Assembly (NCBI GenBank): GCA_032209605.1
Contig: JASFXZ010000012.1
Coordinates: 4,154,001 to 4,218,000, forward strand
Length of the DNA stretch: 64,000 nucleotides
Source: Mactromeris polynyma
Taxonomy: Eukaryota; Mollusca; Bivalvia; Venerida; Mactridae
Reading direction: 5' to 3'
Positions 12,101-22,425 of the stretch are shown here, piece by piece. The notes below the pieces were generated by a model, which was not told the DNA's origin, did not search any database, and worked only from the letters and a program-made list of their open reading frames with translations. The first letter of the stretch is position 1. Every line of letters begins with the position of its first letter. The translations under genes were made by a program, and so were the position numbers.

Positions 12101-12792
12101 ATTTTCTTCCTTTTATGCAAATTGCTGTAGTTAAGCCACAGAGGTTATAAGAGAAAGATTTTATTATCAGTTTTTATTAAGTCTTAAATAACTTTCGATT
12201 TTTTCAAATCAGAATTCAATTTAAAGATCGTGGCACGTTGACTTTACTGCTAATTGGCACAATTTTCCACTGAAATTTATTAACTTTCAGGAGTGATAGA
12301 AATGGAAAGGCTCCAATTCATGTTGCAGCTCATTGGAAAATTAAGGACATGTTAAGAATTCTGGCTTCGTCAACGTGTGTCAATAAGATAGACAATATGG
12401 GACGCACACCGCTGTATGTTTGTGTAAGCTCATTAAGTACGGGACTGTACAAGGAGGACTTAAAGTACCAAGTACCGTGTATAAAATTATTGTTTCATGC
12501 ACAGGGTGACATGTTGAATTTGATGGACTGGATAAAGTGGAAAGGGCCTGGAATCCCAGTAGAGTTACTCGCAAACGACGAAGTATTCTTTGAATGGTAC
12601 ACAACGTCTTTCAACTCTCCACATTCTTTGAAGAACTTGTGTAGAAAAGTGATACAAAAACGACTTGTGGATAATTGGAAAGATGGATTCTTAGAAAAAC
12701 TGACTTATTTACCACTTCCAGCCAAACTGCATGTGTATCTGTCTCACAAGCTCTTTCTTATTTCACCTAAACTGCTTCAAGATGAAATATAA
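8899..12792 (+). CDS. Ankyrin repeat and SOCS box (ASB-type) protein, complete, 4 coding exons
   Basis: Joining 8899-9129, 10597-10711, 11396-11522 and 12291-12792 gives a 324-residue protein with GT/AG introns and matching phases (0, 1, 2). About five or six ankyrin repeats span residues 20-235; typical cores are 'DINYPWS', 'TPLLAAV', 'ANINLTDRNGCTPLYKAA', 'EGQTPLYICV' and 'NGKAPIHVAA'. A C-terminal SOCS box has a BC-box, SLKNLCRKVIQKRL (from about residue 270), and a Cul5-box, LPLPAKLHVYL (from about 298). ASB proteins recruit substrates through the ankyrin repeats to an Elongin B/C-Cullin 5 ubiquitin ligase. The start ATG lies four bases inside an exon opened by a tttcag acceptor, so a non-coding first exon is expected upstream. 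Which vertebrate ASB is closest I cannot say. The substrate is unknown. Confidence 0.9.
9863..10208. mobile_element. MITE with CAGTGTTTTT termini, in ASB intron 1
   Basis: The left end CAGTGTTTTTTTGTCCC followed by 'aaatggggcc' is mirrored at the right by 'ggccccattcacaaaa', then GGGAAAAACACTG. The element is about 346 bp, carries no coding frame and lies wholly inside intron 1. Confidence 0.6.
10370..10572. mobile_element. MITE with AGGCC / poly-A termini, in ASB intron 1
   Basis: Inverted ends of about 34 bp share 'AGGCC', an A-run, 'TCTGTGTTT' and 'GGGTAAC' at left and, reversed, at right. Internally there is a long T-run and repeated 'agggtcg' motifs. It sits just 5' of the exon 2 acceptor, so its poly-T could contribute to or disturb the polypyrimidine context. 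Confidence 0.65.
10597..10711 (+). CDS. ASB-type gene, coding exon 2
   Basis: The acceptor ttctttcag ends at 10596 and the donor GAGA|GTAAGT is at 10711/10712. It encodes the end of ankyrin repeat 2 and most of repeat 3 (GCTPLYKAAYHGR). A MITE ends only about 25 bp upstream of the acceptor. Confidence 0.9.
11396..11522 (+). CDS. ASB-type gene, coding exon 3
   Basis: The acceptor attttacag ends at 11395 and the donor ACAA|GTAAGT is at 11522/11523. It encodes ankyrin repeat 4 (EGQTPLYICVQNA, then VEMLLAAHANVD). The phase agrees with both neighbours. Confidence 0.9.
11714..11978. mobile_element. MITE, TAGGGCC...TTTCCCCTCCC family, in ASB intron 3
   Basis: The left end reads TAGGGCC, a spacer, then 'gtttggttcccctccc'. 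The right end reads 'ggaggggaaacc', a spacer, then GGCCTA. The same design is seen at 14052-14478, so this is a small family. Confidence 0.7.
12291..12792 (+). CDS. ASB-type gene, last coding exon with SOCS box
   Basis: The acceptor aactttcag ends at 12290 and the stop TAA is at 12790-12792. It carries the last ankyrin units, a linker with several Trp residues and the whole SOCS box. Keeping the last repeats and the SOCS box in one 3' exon is usual for the family. Confidence 0.92.
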
Positions 12793-14051
12793 GAGAAACA
12801 ATCATTGTGTTCCAAACAGTTGCTTTTTTTAAAAGCATGTGACAGTGTAATATACAGATTATGCGAAATATGTCGTAAAATGTTGGATATGGTAATGTCG
12901 ACATTCCTTGGCTTGATAGAAGGCTGTGAAGCATTTGATATTTGATTAGTGTCCATTTGTTATATCTTAAAAAGGGGAGTGGGGGATAATTTGTTACTAG
13001 TTCACCTGGGTACGAAGTTGAGCTTTTCTGATCTATTGTTGTCTGTTATTTCTAAAATAAACGAAATTCATTTGCGAAAAGCATGGCACATGAGAAGCGG
13101 ACTGTTTTACAATGAAGTTGTATATTAAGATCTTTCCTCATAATTTCCAGAATTTTAATATCTTTTTATGTTTAATTGGACAGGTAAGTAGAGAGGCATT
13201 ATACCAAATAAGGCTTCTCAACCACCAGGGTGCAGATGCATGATTACTTGGGCTAGCAGTATAGTGCCAGCCTTGTCGTTGCATTAAATGGATACTTTTC
13301 AATGATAGAATACTATGAGAGTATTCTTGTTTTTGTTTGTTTATTCAATTATTGATAACTCGCTATTTTTCTTTCACTGTTAAGGAGGCTTCTGTTAATT
13401 GTGTTGCTATTTTATACTGTCACAGATTTTTGTGATAGACTTAATGTTCTTTATGATGCAACTTACTTAATCTAAAAACTAAGTTTGAGATCATTTCTTG
13501 CAGCTAATGAGGTAGTAAGGATTTGTTAAAGTTTTACATGCAAAAATGATATCTACAGTATCTATAAAAATAATTTAATCTCATGCAGTTGTGCTGCATA
13601 CAAAAAGAAAATGTTAATCATGACATTTTCGTGTACACTTTTTATATAAGTTACTTAAATGTCAATACTTGGAATATATTTTACAGAAGTTCTCACTACT
13701 GTTTGATATATAAAGAACACATTCTCATTAGTGATGTGAGTATTGAAGAAAAAACTTCTCAGCAGAATGGATTTTGACTTTGGGATATAAAACTTGAGAT
13801 TTGTCTTCATGGTCATAACTAAGTAATTGTCATTTTCAAGTGGTATCAGTTGAAAATATAATTCTGTTATAGATTTACGTTAATTTCCGGATATTTTTTG
13901 ACATTCACCATGCTGTATGATCAATTTTATAAATTATATAATGTAACAACAATTAACTTGAGAAAATGTTTGAATGAGATTTGAGCTTGGAGATCAAACT
14001 CGAGTTTATATCACAACCTGGTCATTTTAAGATATGGTCTGCATAGAGTGA

Positions 14052-14478
14052 TAGGGCCGACATTAAAAATATGTTTGTTTCCCCTCCCACGACACCCTAG
14101 CCCACCAGGGTAGGGTAGGTAGGTAGGGCAGATTTTTTTTTCATGATTTTTTTCACAAGCTTAAAATGTGTTCTGTATAGATTTAGCATCTTAATAGAAT
14201 TACCTTCATTAGGGTAAGTAAAAATATGATACTTATAGCTAAAATCTATTCATCCCTGCTTCATAAATTTATTGATGATGTGGCTACTCAACTGACTGGT
14301 ACCAGCCATTCCAGTTTTTCATACCCAATAGCTATTGTACTGCGGGAATATTTGTACCTGGTAATTTTAGCGAAAACAAAAAACATTTGCTAACCTCGAT
14401 AAAAAAGATTTACGGTAGGGGTAATTTTCAACGGTCGGTCGTGGGAGGGGAAACAAACAATATTTTATTATTGGCCTA
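14052..14478. mobile_element. MITE, TAGGGCC...TTTCCCCTCCC family, 3' of ASB stop
   Basis: The left terminus runs TAGGGCC, then 'aaaaatatgtttgtttcccc' and 'tcccacgac'. The right terminus carries 'gtcgtgggaggggaaacaaa', then 'caatattttattattGGCCTA'. The inverted match is around 40 bp with few mismatches. The inside is non-coding. Confidence 0.75.
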
Positions 14479-15124
14479 GAAGAGTTGTTTATTCCAGTTG
14501 TTTAAACTGAATCGCTGTCCCTGATGTGGTGGCATTCCAAACATTGTGTTATATTGTCAATTTTGATATTTTTTTGCATGTGGATGTTTAAGCAAATATG
14601 TATGTTTGAAGATTTTGTGCTGTGTTTTTATTTCTTTTATTATCTATTATTGTTGAGTAATATACATTTGTACTTGTATATTTTAATGGTAATATTTCAG
14701 CTGGACTGATGTTTATATGTAAACCTTAAAGGCATACAGAATGTGTTTTGTCGATACAAGGGCTTGGTACTTACTTGTGTAACTGTTTCTGCATTAAAAT
14801 TCAGTTACAATTGTTTCGTACCAACTCTTTCAATGTAGGAACAATTCAAAATGTGCTGAATTTCTTCAGCTTTTCATTTAATTTGATCATTTTGATTCTG
14901 GGGAAATGTTGAGTCAATTTGAACATAGTGGTGAATTTGTTATCACATAATTGATGCTTCCAAATATTGATTGTTTTTATTTAAAATTATCTTGATATCT
15001 GAAAATGTGTATAAACACATTCTTAGGATCGTTTTGAAAAGTCATTCGGTAGATCATGTTGAATTTGCCATTTTGAAAAATCAGTGATTTTTTGCTTTTC
15101 GTTTATTTTGCAAAAGCTATAATT

Positions 15125-15347
15125 CCGCGGGTTCCACTACATGCTGAATCTCAATCTTATCATTTTGACAGCTTTTGATGAAAGTTTACCATTTTATAGC
15201 CAAATTACTGATGATTTAGAGAAAAATTGACTGTTCAGCCAGATTTAGAGAAAATTTACTGTTCAGCCAGATTCCTTAGAGTCAAAATGTGGCTTTATGG
15301 AAATTCCAGGGTAAAAAAGTCAACTAAAGTGTCAAATGGATCCCCTG
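15125..15347. mobile_element. MITE with CAGGGG(A/T)TCCA termini, copy 2 (inverted)
   Basis: The reverse complement matches the element at 7616-7808 in its ends and in internal segments such as 'aaagccacattttgac' and 'ctataaaatggtaaa'. It carries a short internal duplication around 'ctgttcagccagattta', not seen in copy 1. Confidence 0.6.
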
Positions 15348-15895
15348 AATTCAAGAGGCATATTTTCTTACTTATCTAGTGTTTTGATGCCATTTTGAAT
15401 CTATGGGAATTATGTATTGGCATTGAAATGTGGATGCTAAATTTTGTGAAAATTTGACAGTTGCTAATACAAAGTAATCAGTTTGTTATACAATACATGT
15501 ACATTTGTACAGCCTGTGTTTACTTTGCCTAACATTTGATTCTGTATTCTCTGTTGAATACAAATTAACAATGTACAGTGTAATATATAGATTCTTAATC
15601 TGTAATTTTGACTTATCTTGAAGTGTTTTAAGTAAATGGTGAAATTAAGTGGCATATTGCTGGACAGTATGTACACTTGGTGTTGTTCTGTGGGCAGAAC
15701 CTTGACAGTATGGCATTTCATGTCAAAACTTATTGTGAAGACACAAAAAAAAAATTCTTAAAATTTTATTGCAATTTTACTGAAGTAATCTTAATTGTTG
15801 CATGTCTTTTTTTATATTATTCTGTGCATGTGATAATGTATTGTAAAAATCTGTTTGTCAGAATTATGAAGGGATGAACGTGAATTTAGTCTATG

Positions 15896-16263
15896 TATTA
15901 AGGCGATACCCTTGTTTCTGGTGTTTTTTAGGAATAAAATCGTTACCTTATGGGTTTTTTTATAAAAAGTTGATAGCGTGAGATAGAATTGTTCATTACC
16001 TTTGTATCCATGTATTTCTTATACAAAATTAGGAATTTTGCAATTAGTCTGATTTACCCTAGATGTACAATTTGACAGTAACAAAGGTTCAAATAATTTT
16101 GCAAAGTTATTTTTCAATAATTTTACGAAGTTATTGCAGTTATAGATGAAGGACGGTATAACGATAAAAACATCGTACATTTCACCTTGCTATTATATGT
16201 AGTTTCAAAAATATTGCTAAGAAGCAAATATGGCTGTTTTCTATAGTACACATCGCCTTAATA
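15896..16263. mobile_element. MITE with perfect 12-bp TIR TATTAAGGCGAT
   Basis: TATTAAGGCGAT at 15896-15907 is repeated in perfect inverted form at 16252-16263. The 368-bp interior has no coding frame. Flanking TA dinucleotides within the repeat are consistent with Tc1/mariner-like insertion, but the family is inference. Its right end contributes an AATAAA at 16260. Confidence 0.6.
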
Positions 16264-17030
16264 AAGAAACAGATAGACTTGACTCATTGTAATCCCCTTC
16301 ATCCCGTCGACTCTTCTCAATGTTTTTATATATTGTTATGTATAAAATTGTCCTTTTTACAATCACACTAGTTTTAAATCTTTGTTATCACTCTTCAGAT
16401 TTTTAATCCATTTAATAGCAGACGTTTATTGGAAATATGTTGTGTTTCATGTTGTAATTTTACAATCATGTGTCCCTGCACTATTTCTTAATTAATTGAT
16501 GCTTTTATCTTGTCTGTCTGTCTGCAAGGAAGATTTTGATTTTTTGATGCAAGTTTCACCATAGCAAATGACAAAACTGTTCATGTTTAAATAATGAGGG
16601 GAGACTTGTTATCTCAAGTCTGATGCTATAAAACTTCCGATATAAGCTCAAATCTTACATTATTTTATTTGCTTAAAATGTCTCCAGTTGATGGTTGTAA
16701 GATTACGAAATTCATTTGTACTAGTATTCTGTGACAGATTTCATCTGAATATTTACAAAAACATGAAACAGAATAATGTCAGTTTAATGAAATAATTAAT
16801 TTTTGAGGGGGGGCAGGTGATCTTAAGTTTTATAAGCAAGTATTTATGGGCTTTGACCTTCCTCATATTTTTAGCCAATCATTTCACCAATTAACTTTCT
16901 TATGAAATGCTTTAAATTGTTCCGTTACTTCACATGAATTCAACTAGAAAATTTGAAAATCTAAGCAATCTGATTGGCTGAAAATAAAGGACGAGAATGG
17001 TTTATGTAACCATCACATTACAATCAAAGA

Positions 17031-18568
17031 GTGTGTACTGACAGCGACTGTGCTCTGTGTGTGTACTGACAGCGACTGTGCTCTGTGTGTGTACTGACAG
17101 CGACTGTGCTCTGTGTGTGTACTGACAGCGACTGTGCTCTGTGTGTGTACTGACAGCGACTGTGCTCAGCGTGTGTACTGACAGCGACTGTGCTCAGAGT
17201 GTGTACTGACAGCGACTGTGCTCAGAGTGTGTACTGACAGCGACTGTGCTCAGAGTGTGTACTGACAGCGACTGTGCTCTGTGTGTGTACTGACAGCGAC
17301 TGTGCTCAGCGTGTGTACTGACAGCGACTGTGCTCTGTGTGTGTACGGACAGCGACTGTGCTCTGTGTGTGTACTGACAGCGACTGTGCTCAGCGTGTGT
17401 ACTGACAGCGACTGTGCTCTGTGTGTGTACTGACAGCGACTGTGCTCAGTGTGTGTACTGACAGCGACTGTGCTCTGTGTGTGTACTGACAGCGACTGTG
17501 CTCAGTGTGTGTACTCACAGCGACTGTGCTCTGTGTGTGTACTCACAGCGACTGTGCTCAGCGTGTGTACTGACAGCGACTGTGCTCTGTGTGTGTACTG
17601 ACAGCGACTGTGCTCAGTGTGTGTACTGACAGCGACTGTGCTCAGCGTGTGTTCTGACAGTGACTGTGCTCAGTGTGTGTACTCACAGCGACTGTGCTCT
17701 GTGTGTGTACTGACAGCGACTGTGCTCTGTGTGTGTACTCACAGCGACTTTGCTCTGTGTGTGTACTGACAGTGACTGTGCTCTGTGTGTGTACTGACAG
17801 CGACTGTACTCAGCGTGTGTATTGACAGCGACTGTGCTCTGTGTGTGTACTGACAGCGACTGTACTCAGCGTGTGTATTGACAGCGACTGTGCTCTGTGT
17901 GTGTACTGACAGCGACTGTGCTCTGTGTGTGTACTGACAGCGACTGTACTCAGCGTGTGTATTGACAGCGACTGTGCTCTGTGTGTGTACTGACAGCGAC
18001 TGTACTCAGCGTGTGTATTGACAGCGACTGTGCTCAGTGTGTGTACTGACAGCGACTGTGCTCTGTGTGTGTACTGACAGCGACTGTGCTCTGTGTGTGT
18101 ACTGACAGCGACTGTGCTCAGTGTGTGTACTGACAGCGACTGTGCTCAGTGTGTGTACTGACAGCGACTGTGCTCAGTGTGTGTACTGACAGCGACTGTG
18201 CTCAGTGTGTGTACTGACAGCGACTGTGCTCAGTGTGTGTACTGACAGCGACTGTGCTCAGTGTGTGTACTGACAGCGACTGTGCTCAGTGTGTGTACTG
18301 ACAGTGACTGTGCTCAGTGTGTGTACTGACAGCGACTGTGCTCAGTGTGTGTACTGACAGCGACTGTGCTCTGTGTGTGTACTGACAGCGACTGTGCTCA
18401 GTGTGTGTACTCACAGCGACTTTGCTCTGTGTGTGTACTGACAGCGGCTGTGCTCAGTGTGTGTACTGACAGCGACTGTACTCAGCGTGTGTATTGACAG
18501 TGACTGTGCTCTGTGTGTGTACTGACAGCGACTGTGCTCTGTGTGTGTACTGACAGCGGCTGTGCTCA
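17031..18568. repeat. 28-bp tandem array, about 55 copies
   Basis: The unit is built on 'actgacagcgactgtgctc' followed by a variable 'tgt/agt/agc' and 'gtgtgt'. Copies are over 90 percent alike by eye. Linked variants ('ctgtactcagc' then 'gtgtattgac') recur at two- or three-unit spacing around 17.8-18.0 kb, which implies expansion of multi-unit blocks. Period 28 is not a codon multiple and no long frame crosses it. Confidence 0.95.
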
Positions 18569-18953
18569 CTTCCTTGTTGTTTGTTCCTTTTGTGAACTTG
18601 AAATGTTTGAGAAAATGTTGAACATTTTTACCCTTTATATATGTTATTATACATAGCTTTTATTGTGTACACTTACATCTGATTTGTAATAATTTTAGAT
18701 TATATCTGCTTAACCCTTCACTGCTTCAATTTTAGCACTTTCTATTGGTGTCATTTTTCAGTATTACTGAATTTCTATCTTGTTTTGTTGACTCAAGCTG
18801 TCACTGCTTATAGGTGTTACATGCGTTATTGCTTTTCATAAGGAAAAAGAATACCTAGTCAAACCATAGGATAATAAATACTTATTCTGTGCTAAGGTAT
18901 AAACACCATAATCCAGCCCTTGATATTTTGGAAGTAATATTATAATGTTATCA

Positions 18954-19051
18954 ATCAAGTGCCTTGTATTGGCCTTGTCATTTAGCCTCTGACAGTTGTA
19001 TTGACCTTCGGTTCATGGCCAAATAACGAGGCCAATACGAAATCATTTGAT
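18954..19051. repeat. Imperfect palindrome, about 98 bp
   Basis: Left arm 'gtattggccttgtcattta' pairs with right arm 'aaataacgaggccaatacg'; outside these, 'atcaag' pairs loosely with 'atttgat'. A fold-back MITE is likely. Confidence 0.5.
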
Positions 19052-19368
19052 TTACGAAAATTTTATTAATTAACTAGACAATATTGTACATTTTGATTAA
19101 CACAAAACATTCAATTATGAACTAGTAATTTTCAGCATTTTGCTGGTTCAACTTTAATAAGTAAACTTTAATAAACTTGAAGTTACATTTTATTCACAAA
19201 ACGTCATTCTCGTATTGGCCTGCTTTCTCGGCTTATCAAACGGCTTGAATCTCATATAGGCCCTGTTTTACTCTTTATCTAAATATTGCCTAATTTTGTC
19301 TCTCATCAGCTGGGACAATTGTTAAATATTAAAGCCAATATTGAATAGTTGATTAATTAATACTTGTA

Positions 19369-19641
19369 CAAGCCGCGGCCATGGTCCAGTGGTTAGTGCG
19401 CTGGACTTGTAACCCGGCGATCTGGGTTCGATTCCCAGTCACGGCAGGTCATACCCTTCCATGAAAATTTGACAAAAATGTCGATTTTCCTCCACATGTG
19501 GAGAAGTTGCCGGCTCCTTGTGGAAGGGTAAGTTAGTACTGGTAAGAATCAGTCCAGGAAAAACTGGTTAGGTGAACCGGCCGCCGTATATAACTGAAAT
19601 ATCGTTGAGAAACGGCGTTAAACCCGATGAAACAAACAAAC
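19369..19641 (+). mobile_element. tRNA-derived SINE, full length, with target-site duplication
   Basis: The 5' part is tRNA-like: A box TGGTCCAGTGG and B box GGTTCGATTCC in a 73-nt cloverleaf-like head with a possible TGT (Thr-type) anticodon. It is followed by a unique body and a short (aaac)n tail. Flanks aattaatacttgta (19355-19368) and aattaatacgtgta (19642-19655) match at 13 of 14 positions and mark the insertion. It is not an intact tRNA gene because it is fused to the SINE body. Confidence 0.88.
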
Positions 19642-20754
19642 AATTAATACGTGTATTAGAGTTAAAACCCTATTTATTCCAATCAACTATAAAATGTGAC
19701 AAAGTGAAACCTCTCCAAAGTGGCCATCTTGTGAGCAACAACCTTTCTTCAACAACAATACCAAGTTTCCTGTAATCAACATTTACTACCAATTCAACCT
19801 CTCTAGAGCAACAGTCTCTCAACAGTCAACATTTGTGCTGTTGGCAACTTGAGGGAAGTTGCATTGTATATTGAATGTTTACTTGCTTACTACTGAATAG
19901 AAAAGACACAATAGCATGTCTTCCTTTTTTCGGCGTAGCTGTATTATATTGATTTCGACCTATGGTTAAGACCAATCAAATGTTTTATATGAAGCATGTT
20001 GTTTCAGTATGGAACAAATTAGACAATTTGATTGGTTCATATTTTAAGCGGAGGGGCGCCAAACAGGATGTCTCAAAAAGATTATTCACTCTTGTAGCGT
20101 ACATCTGGTGTGAAATCAGAGCTCCGAAATCAGAGCTCCGAAATAGAGCGATTCTTTAGACATCAATCTGTCTACGCCGTTCCATCATTTTTAAAAGATA
20201 TTTCTTGTTTGGATTGATGTAGTAGTATAGCAGACAGGCCGTTATATTAGAAGCAGTATCTGTGTTGTTTCATTACTGAAATTACTGAGAACACCCTGTA
20301 TCCCATAGTTTTAGTTTTCACACTATAAAGTACCCCTTATTAGGAAATGATGAATTTCCCCAAATGAACCCTTTTTTCTCGCACCACTAGCTGTAAATAG
20401 GCTTACTGTAACCTCTTACAATATGTATGAAGCTATGTGAACTTTAGTTATTGTTGTTTCTGTATATTTTTAATGTGTCTGGTTAGACTCTGATCTGTGA
20501 CATTTTTCAACTTTTTTCTCTCGATTTTTGGGGAATTTAAATTACTGACTGAAATGTATTCCATTTTTTTAAATTGAAATTTCTTATATTTGTCCTAGTT
20601 AGTCATTGTTAACGTCGAACGTCTTACTTGCCCTGGTGGCAAATTATAAAAGTTTTTATTTGTAATTTGTAAAGTCTATAGTGTTGCAGAGTTTGTTTTA
20701 TATGTCTGTTAATAATTATCTTCTGTAAATGTTTATTTTCACGTTATTGCATAC

Positions 20755-20760
20755 AATAAA
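20755..20760 (+). terminator. Poly(A) signal candidate for the plus-strand ASB gene
   Basis: AATAAA is followed within about 20 nt by 'cacaaaaaac' and then a T/G-rich element (ttgttttgtc), the usual layout of a cleavage site. It is the last such signal before the strand-composition switch. Confidence 0.35.
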
Positions 20761-21032
20761 TGAGAAATTCCACAAAAAACTTGTTTTGTCATGTCTCTCG
20801 GAATAGAACCAAACTCCTGTCAAATATCTGGAAGAACAAATATCCTCCCTTGCCAAACTGATTCGAAATGCTTTTTAAATGATAGTATACCAATTATTTT
20901 CAGGCCTAACATATCTTAAGTTGAAAAATAATCTTGATAATATATGTTTTAGCATGTTCATTTTCAATTACAGTGGAAGCAGTCTTGTTCAACCAGACAA
21001 AAAATGTAGAATGTGTGTGTTAACTTGGCACA

Positions 21033-21240
21033 CGGTCGCGGCAGGTCATACCCTTCCATGAAAATTTGACAACAATGTCGATTTTCCTCCACATGTGGAG
21101 AAGTTGCCGGCTCCTTGTGGAAGGGTAAGTTAGTACTGGTTAGAATTCAGTCCAGGAAAAACTGGTTAGGTGAACCGGCCGCCGTATATAACTGAAATAT
21201 CGTTGAGAAACGGCGTTAAACCCGATGAAACAAACAAACA
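21033..21240 (+). mobile_element. 5'-truncated SINE copy with perfect 12-bp target duplication
   Basis: The sequence from 'tcgcggcaggtcatac' to '(aaac)n' is nearly identical to the body of the SINE at 19369, but the tRNA head is absent. TAACTTGGCACA is present at 21021-21032 and again at 21241-21252, exactly flanking the copy. This is the signature of target-primed reverse transcription. Confidence 0.95.
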
Positions 21241-21554
21241 TAACTTGGCACAAAAGTGACTGTTGGAATTACTTTTTTGTAAAGGACACAAGAACTTGAT
21301 GATCACGTTTTTTGTTTGTTAGAGAGTTTTATACTGTAATTATGCCTCCCTTGACCTATCCACCTCAAACTTGGTCCACGCATTGATAGTGGGTAGAAGA
21401 GGAATCCTGTCGATTTTTGGTCAAGGTCACAAGGGTCAATTGTACTTGAAACTTTTCCAGCAATAACTCGAGAACACCTTGGCCTACCCTCCCCAAACTT
21501 TGTCCAGACATTGATTGCTGGTAGTAGAGGAACCCTTTTAACCTTGGGATCACT

Positions 21555-21567
21555 GGGTCAAAGGTCA
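21555..21567 (+). promoter_or_regulatory. DR1-type nuclear receptor motif
   Basis: GGGTCAAAGGTCA is two half-sites spaced by one base, the consensus for RXR/HNF4/PPAR-class receptors. A second identical copy lies at 21680-21692 in the next repeat unit. Occurrence inside a dispersed repeat means that function is unproven. Confidence 0.35.
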
Positions 21568-21679
21568 CCGTGTTCAATTGTACATGGAATTGCTTCCTGT
21601 CAATAACTCCAGGACACCTTGACCTAAAACATGGTCCACTGATTGTTGTGAGTAGTTTAGGAACCCTATTGGGGTAACT

Positions 21680-21692
21680 GGGTCAAAGGTCA
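21680..21692 (+). promoter_or_regulatory. Second DR1-type nuclear receptor motif
   Basis: It is identical to the motif at 21555, in the next unit of the same dispersed repeat. Confidence 0.35.
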
Positions 21693-21913
21693 CAGTGGTT
21701 GTAAAGTTAAAACATAATGTGTATTTATTATTTAACTTCAGGCAATAACAAAAACTGAACTAAAATATGTTTATATCATCACTGCAGAGATAAAACATCC
21801 TACCTCGGGGATGAGTGACCAATGCTGTTCCCAGCACTACCACTAGTCTTGAATGATTCCGTCCCTCCCATAAGAAGGTGGGGAAAAGTTGAAGTCAACA
21901 ATGTTTATAAAAT

Positions 21914-21919
21914 TTTATT
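21914..21919 (-). terminator. Poly(A) signal candidate for the minus-strand NT5C2 gene
   Basis: TTTATT on the plus strand reads AATAAA on the minus strand. It is near the point where the plus strand turns from T-rich to A-rich. Closer signals to the stop codon may also be used. Confidence 0.25.
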
Positions 21920-22134
21920 CATATAACTGTTGTGTATAAATAGAAGATAGGCAGAGGAACATAAAAACACTGACAGAAATAAGTCCATAAAACAAGAACC
22001 TTGGATTAAGAAAACATCTTTGTTGAAAAACTACCGAACAAGAGTAAAATTAAGCATTTAAACAGTTGAGCAGAAAAAAATGTTTTGAATTAAGTGAGTC
22101 ACATGATGATATTCCTGTACAGCTTACCTGAATA

Positions 22135-22425
22135 CCTAAGTCAATTAGTAACTTGGCCTGTAAGTTTCATGATTGCCCCAAAAATAAAGCCTTCAATGAG
22201 GTAACAATGTGAAAATTAACATTTGAACAAATTCAGGGGCCATAACTGTTACTGAACCAATCTTGTCCACTATCAAAATTGACCAAGATTTTGAGGTTGT
22301 ATAGGTTGTTAAGTTACATGGATTTTTATTGAAAAATACCATCTCCAATGTGTTACCAAGAAACAGTAGACAACGGACCCAGGGCGAACGTAATCCCCCA
22401 CCTTGTGCTCAGGTGAGGTAAAAAG
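22135..22425. repeat. Dispersed repeat ending in 'tgctcaggtgaggtaaaaa'
   Basis: It contains 'ggggccataactgttactgaac' in part, 'tagacaacggacccag' and a terminal 'cttgtgctcaggtgag-taaaaa'. The terminus is shared with the repeats at 41.36-41.56 kb, which end in 'cctcaggtgagctaaaaa'. It appears to be an old interspersed family. Confidence 0.5.

Larger units (their letters stand above)
12793..20780 (+). other. T-rich region 3' of the ASB gene, possible long 3' UTR
   Basis: There is no supported exon in 8 kb. The plus strand is markedly T-rich relative to A, matching the sense-strand bias of the gene upstream and opposite to the strand bias right of about 21.7 kb. Candidate AATAAA signals occur at 13056, 16260 and 20755. 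The last, followed by a T/G-rich stretch, is the best end-of-transcript candidate. The region includes MITEs, a 28-bp array and a SINE. Confidence 0.4.
21316..21720. repeat. Dispersed repeat with internal direct repetition and two DR1 motifs
   Basis: Three related units of roughly 125 bp each carry 'cacctca/ctccc aactttggtcca' and 'aactc-agaacacctt'-like segments with 'ggtcaaggtcac' or 'gggtcaaaggtcac'. I recognise the style from molluscan genomes. There is no coding potential. It lies where the two genes converge. Confidence 0.55.

Noticed and set aside
12380..12604. 74-codon minus-strand frame inside the last ASB exon
   Set aside because: It is a shadow of the plus-strand coding exon, which has domain support.
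17031..18568. CRISPR-like regular repeats
   Set aside because: Units are contiguous with no unique spacers, and the genome is eukaryotic. This and the other arrays are simple tandem repeats.
19369..19445. Functional tRNA-Thr gene
   Set aside because: A and B boxes and a cloverleaf-like outline are present, but the sequence runs directly into a SINE body with an (aaac)n tail and target duplications.
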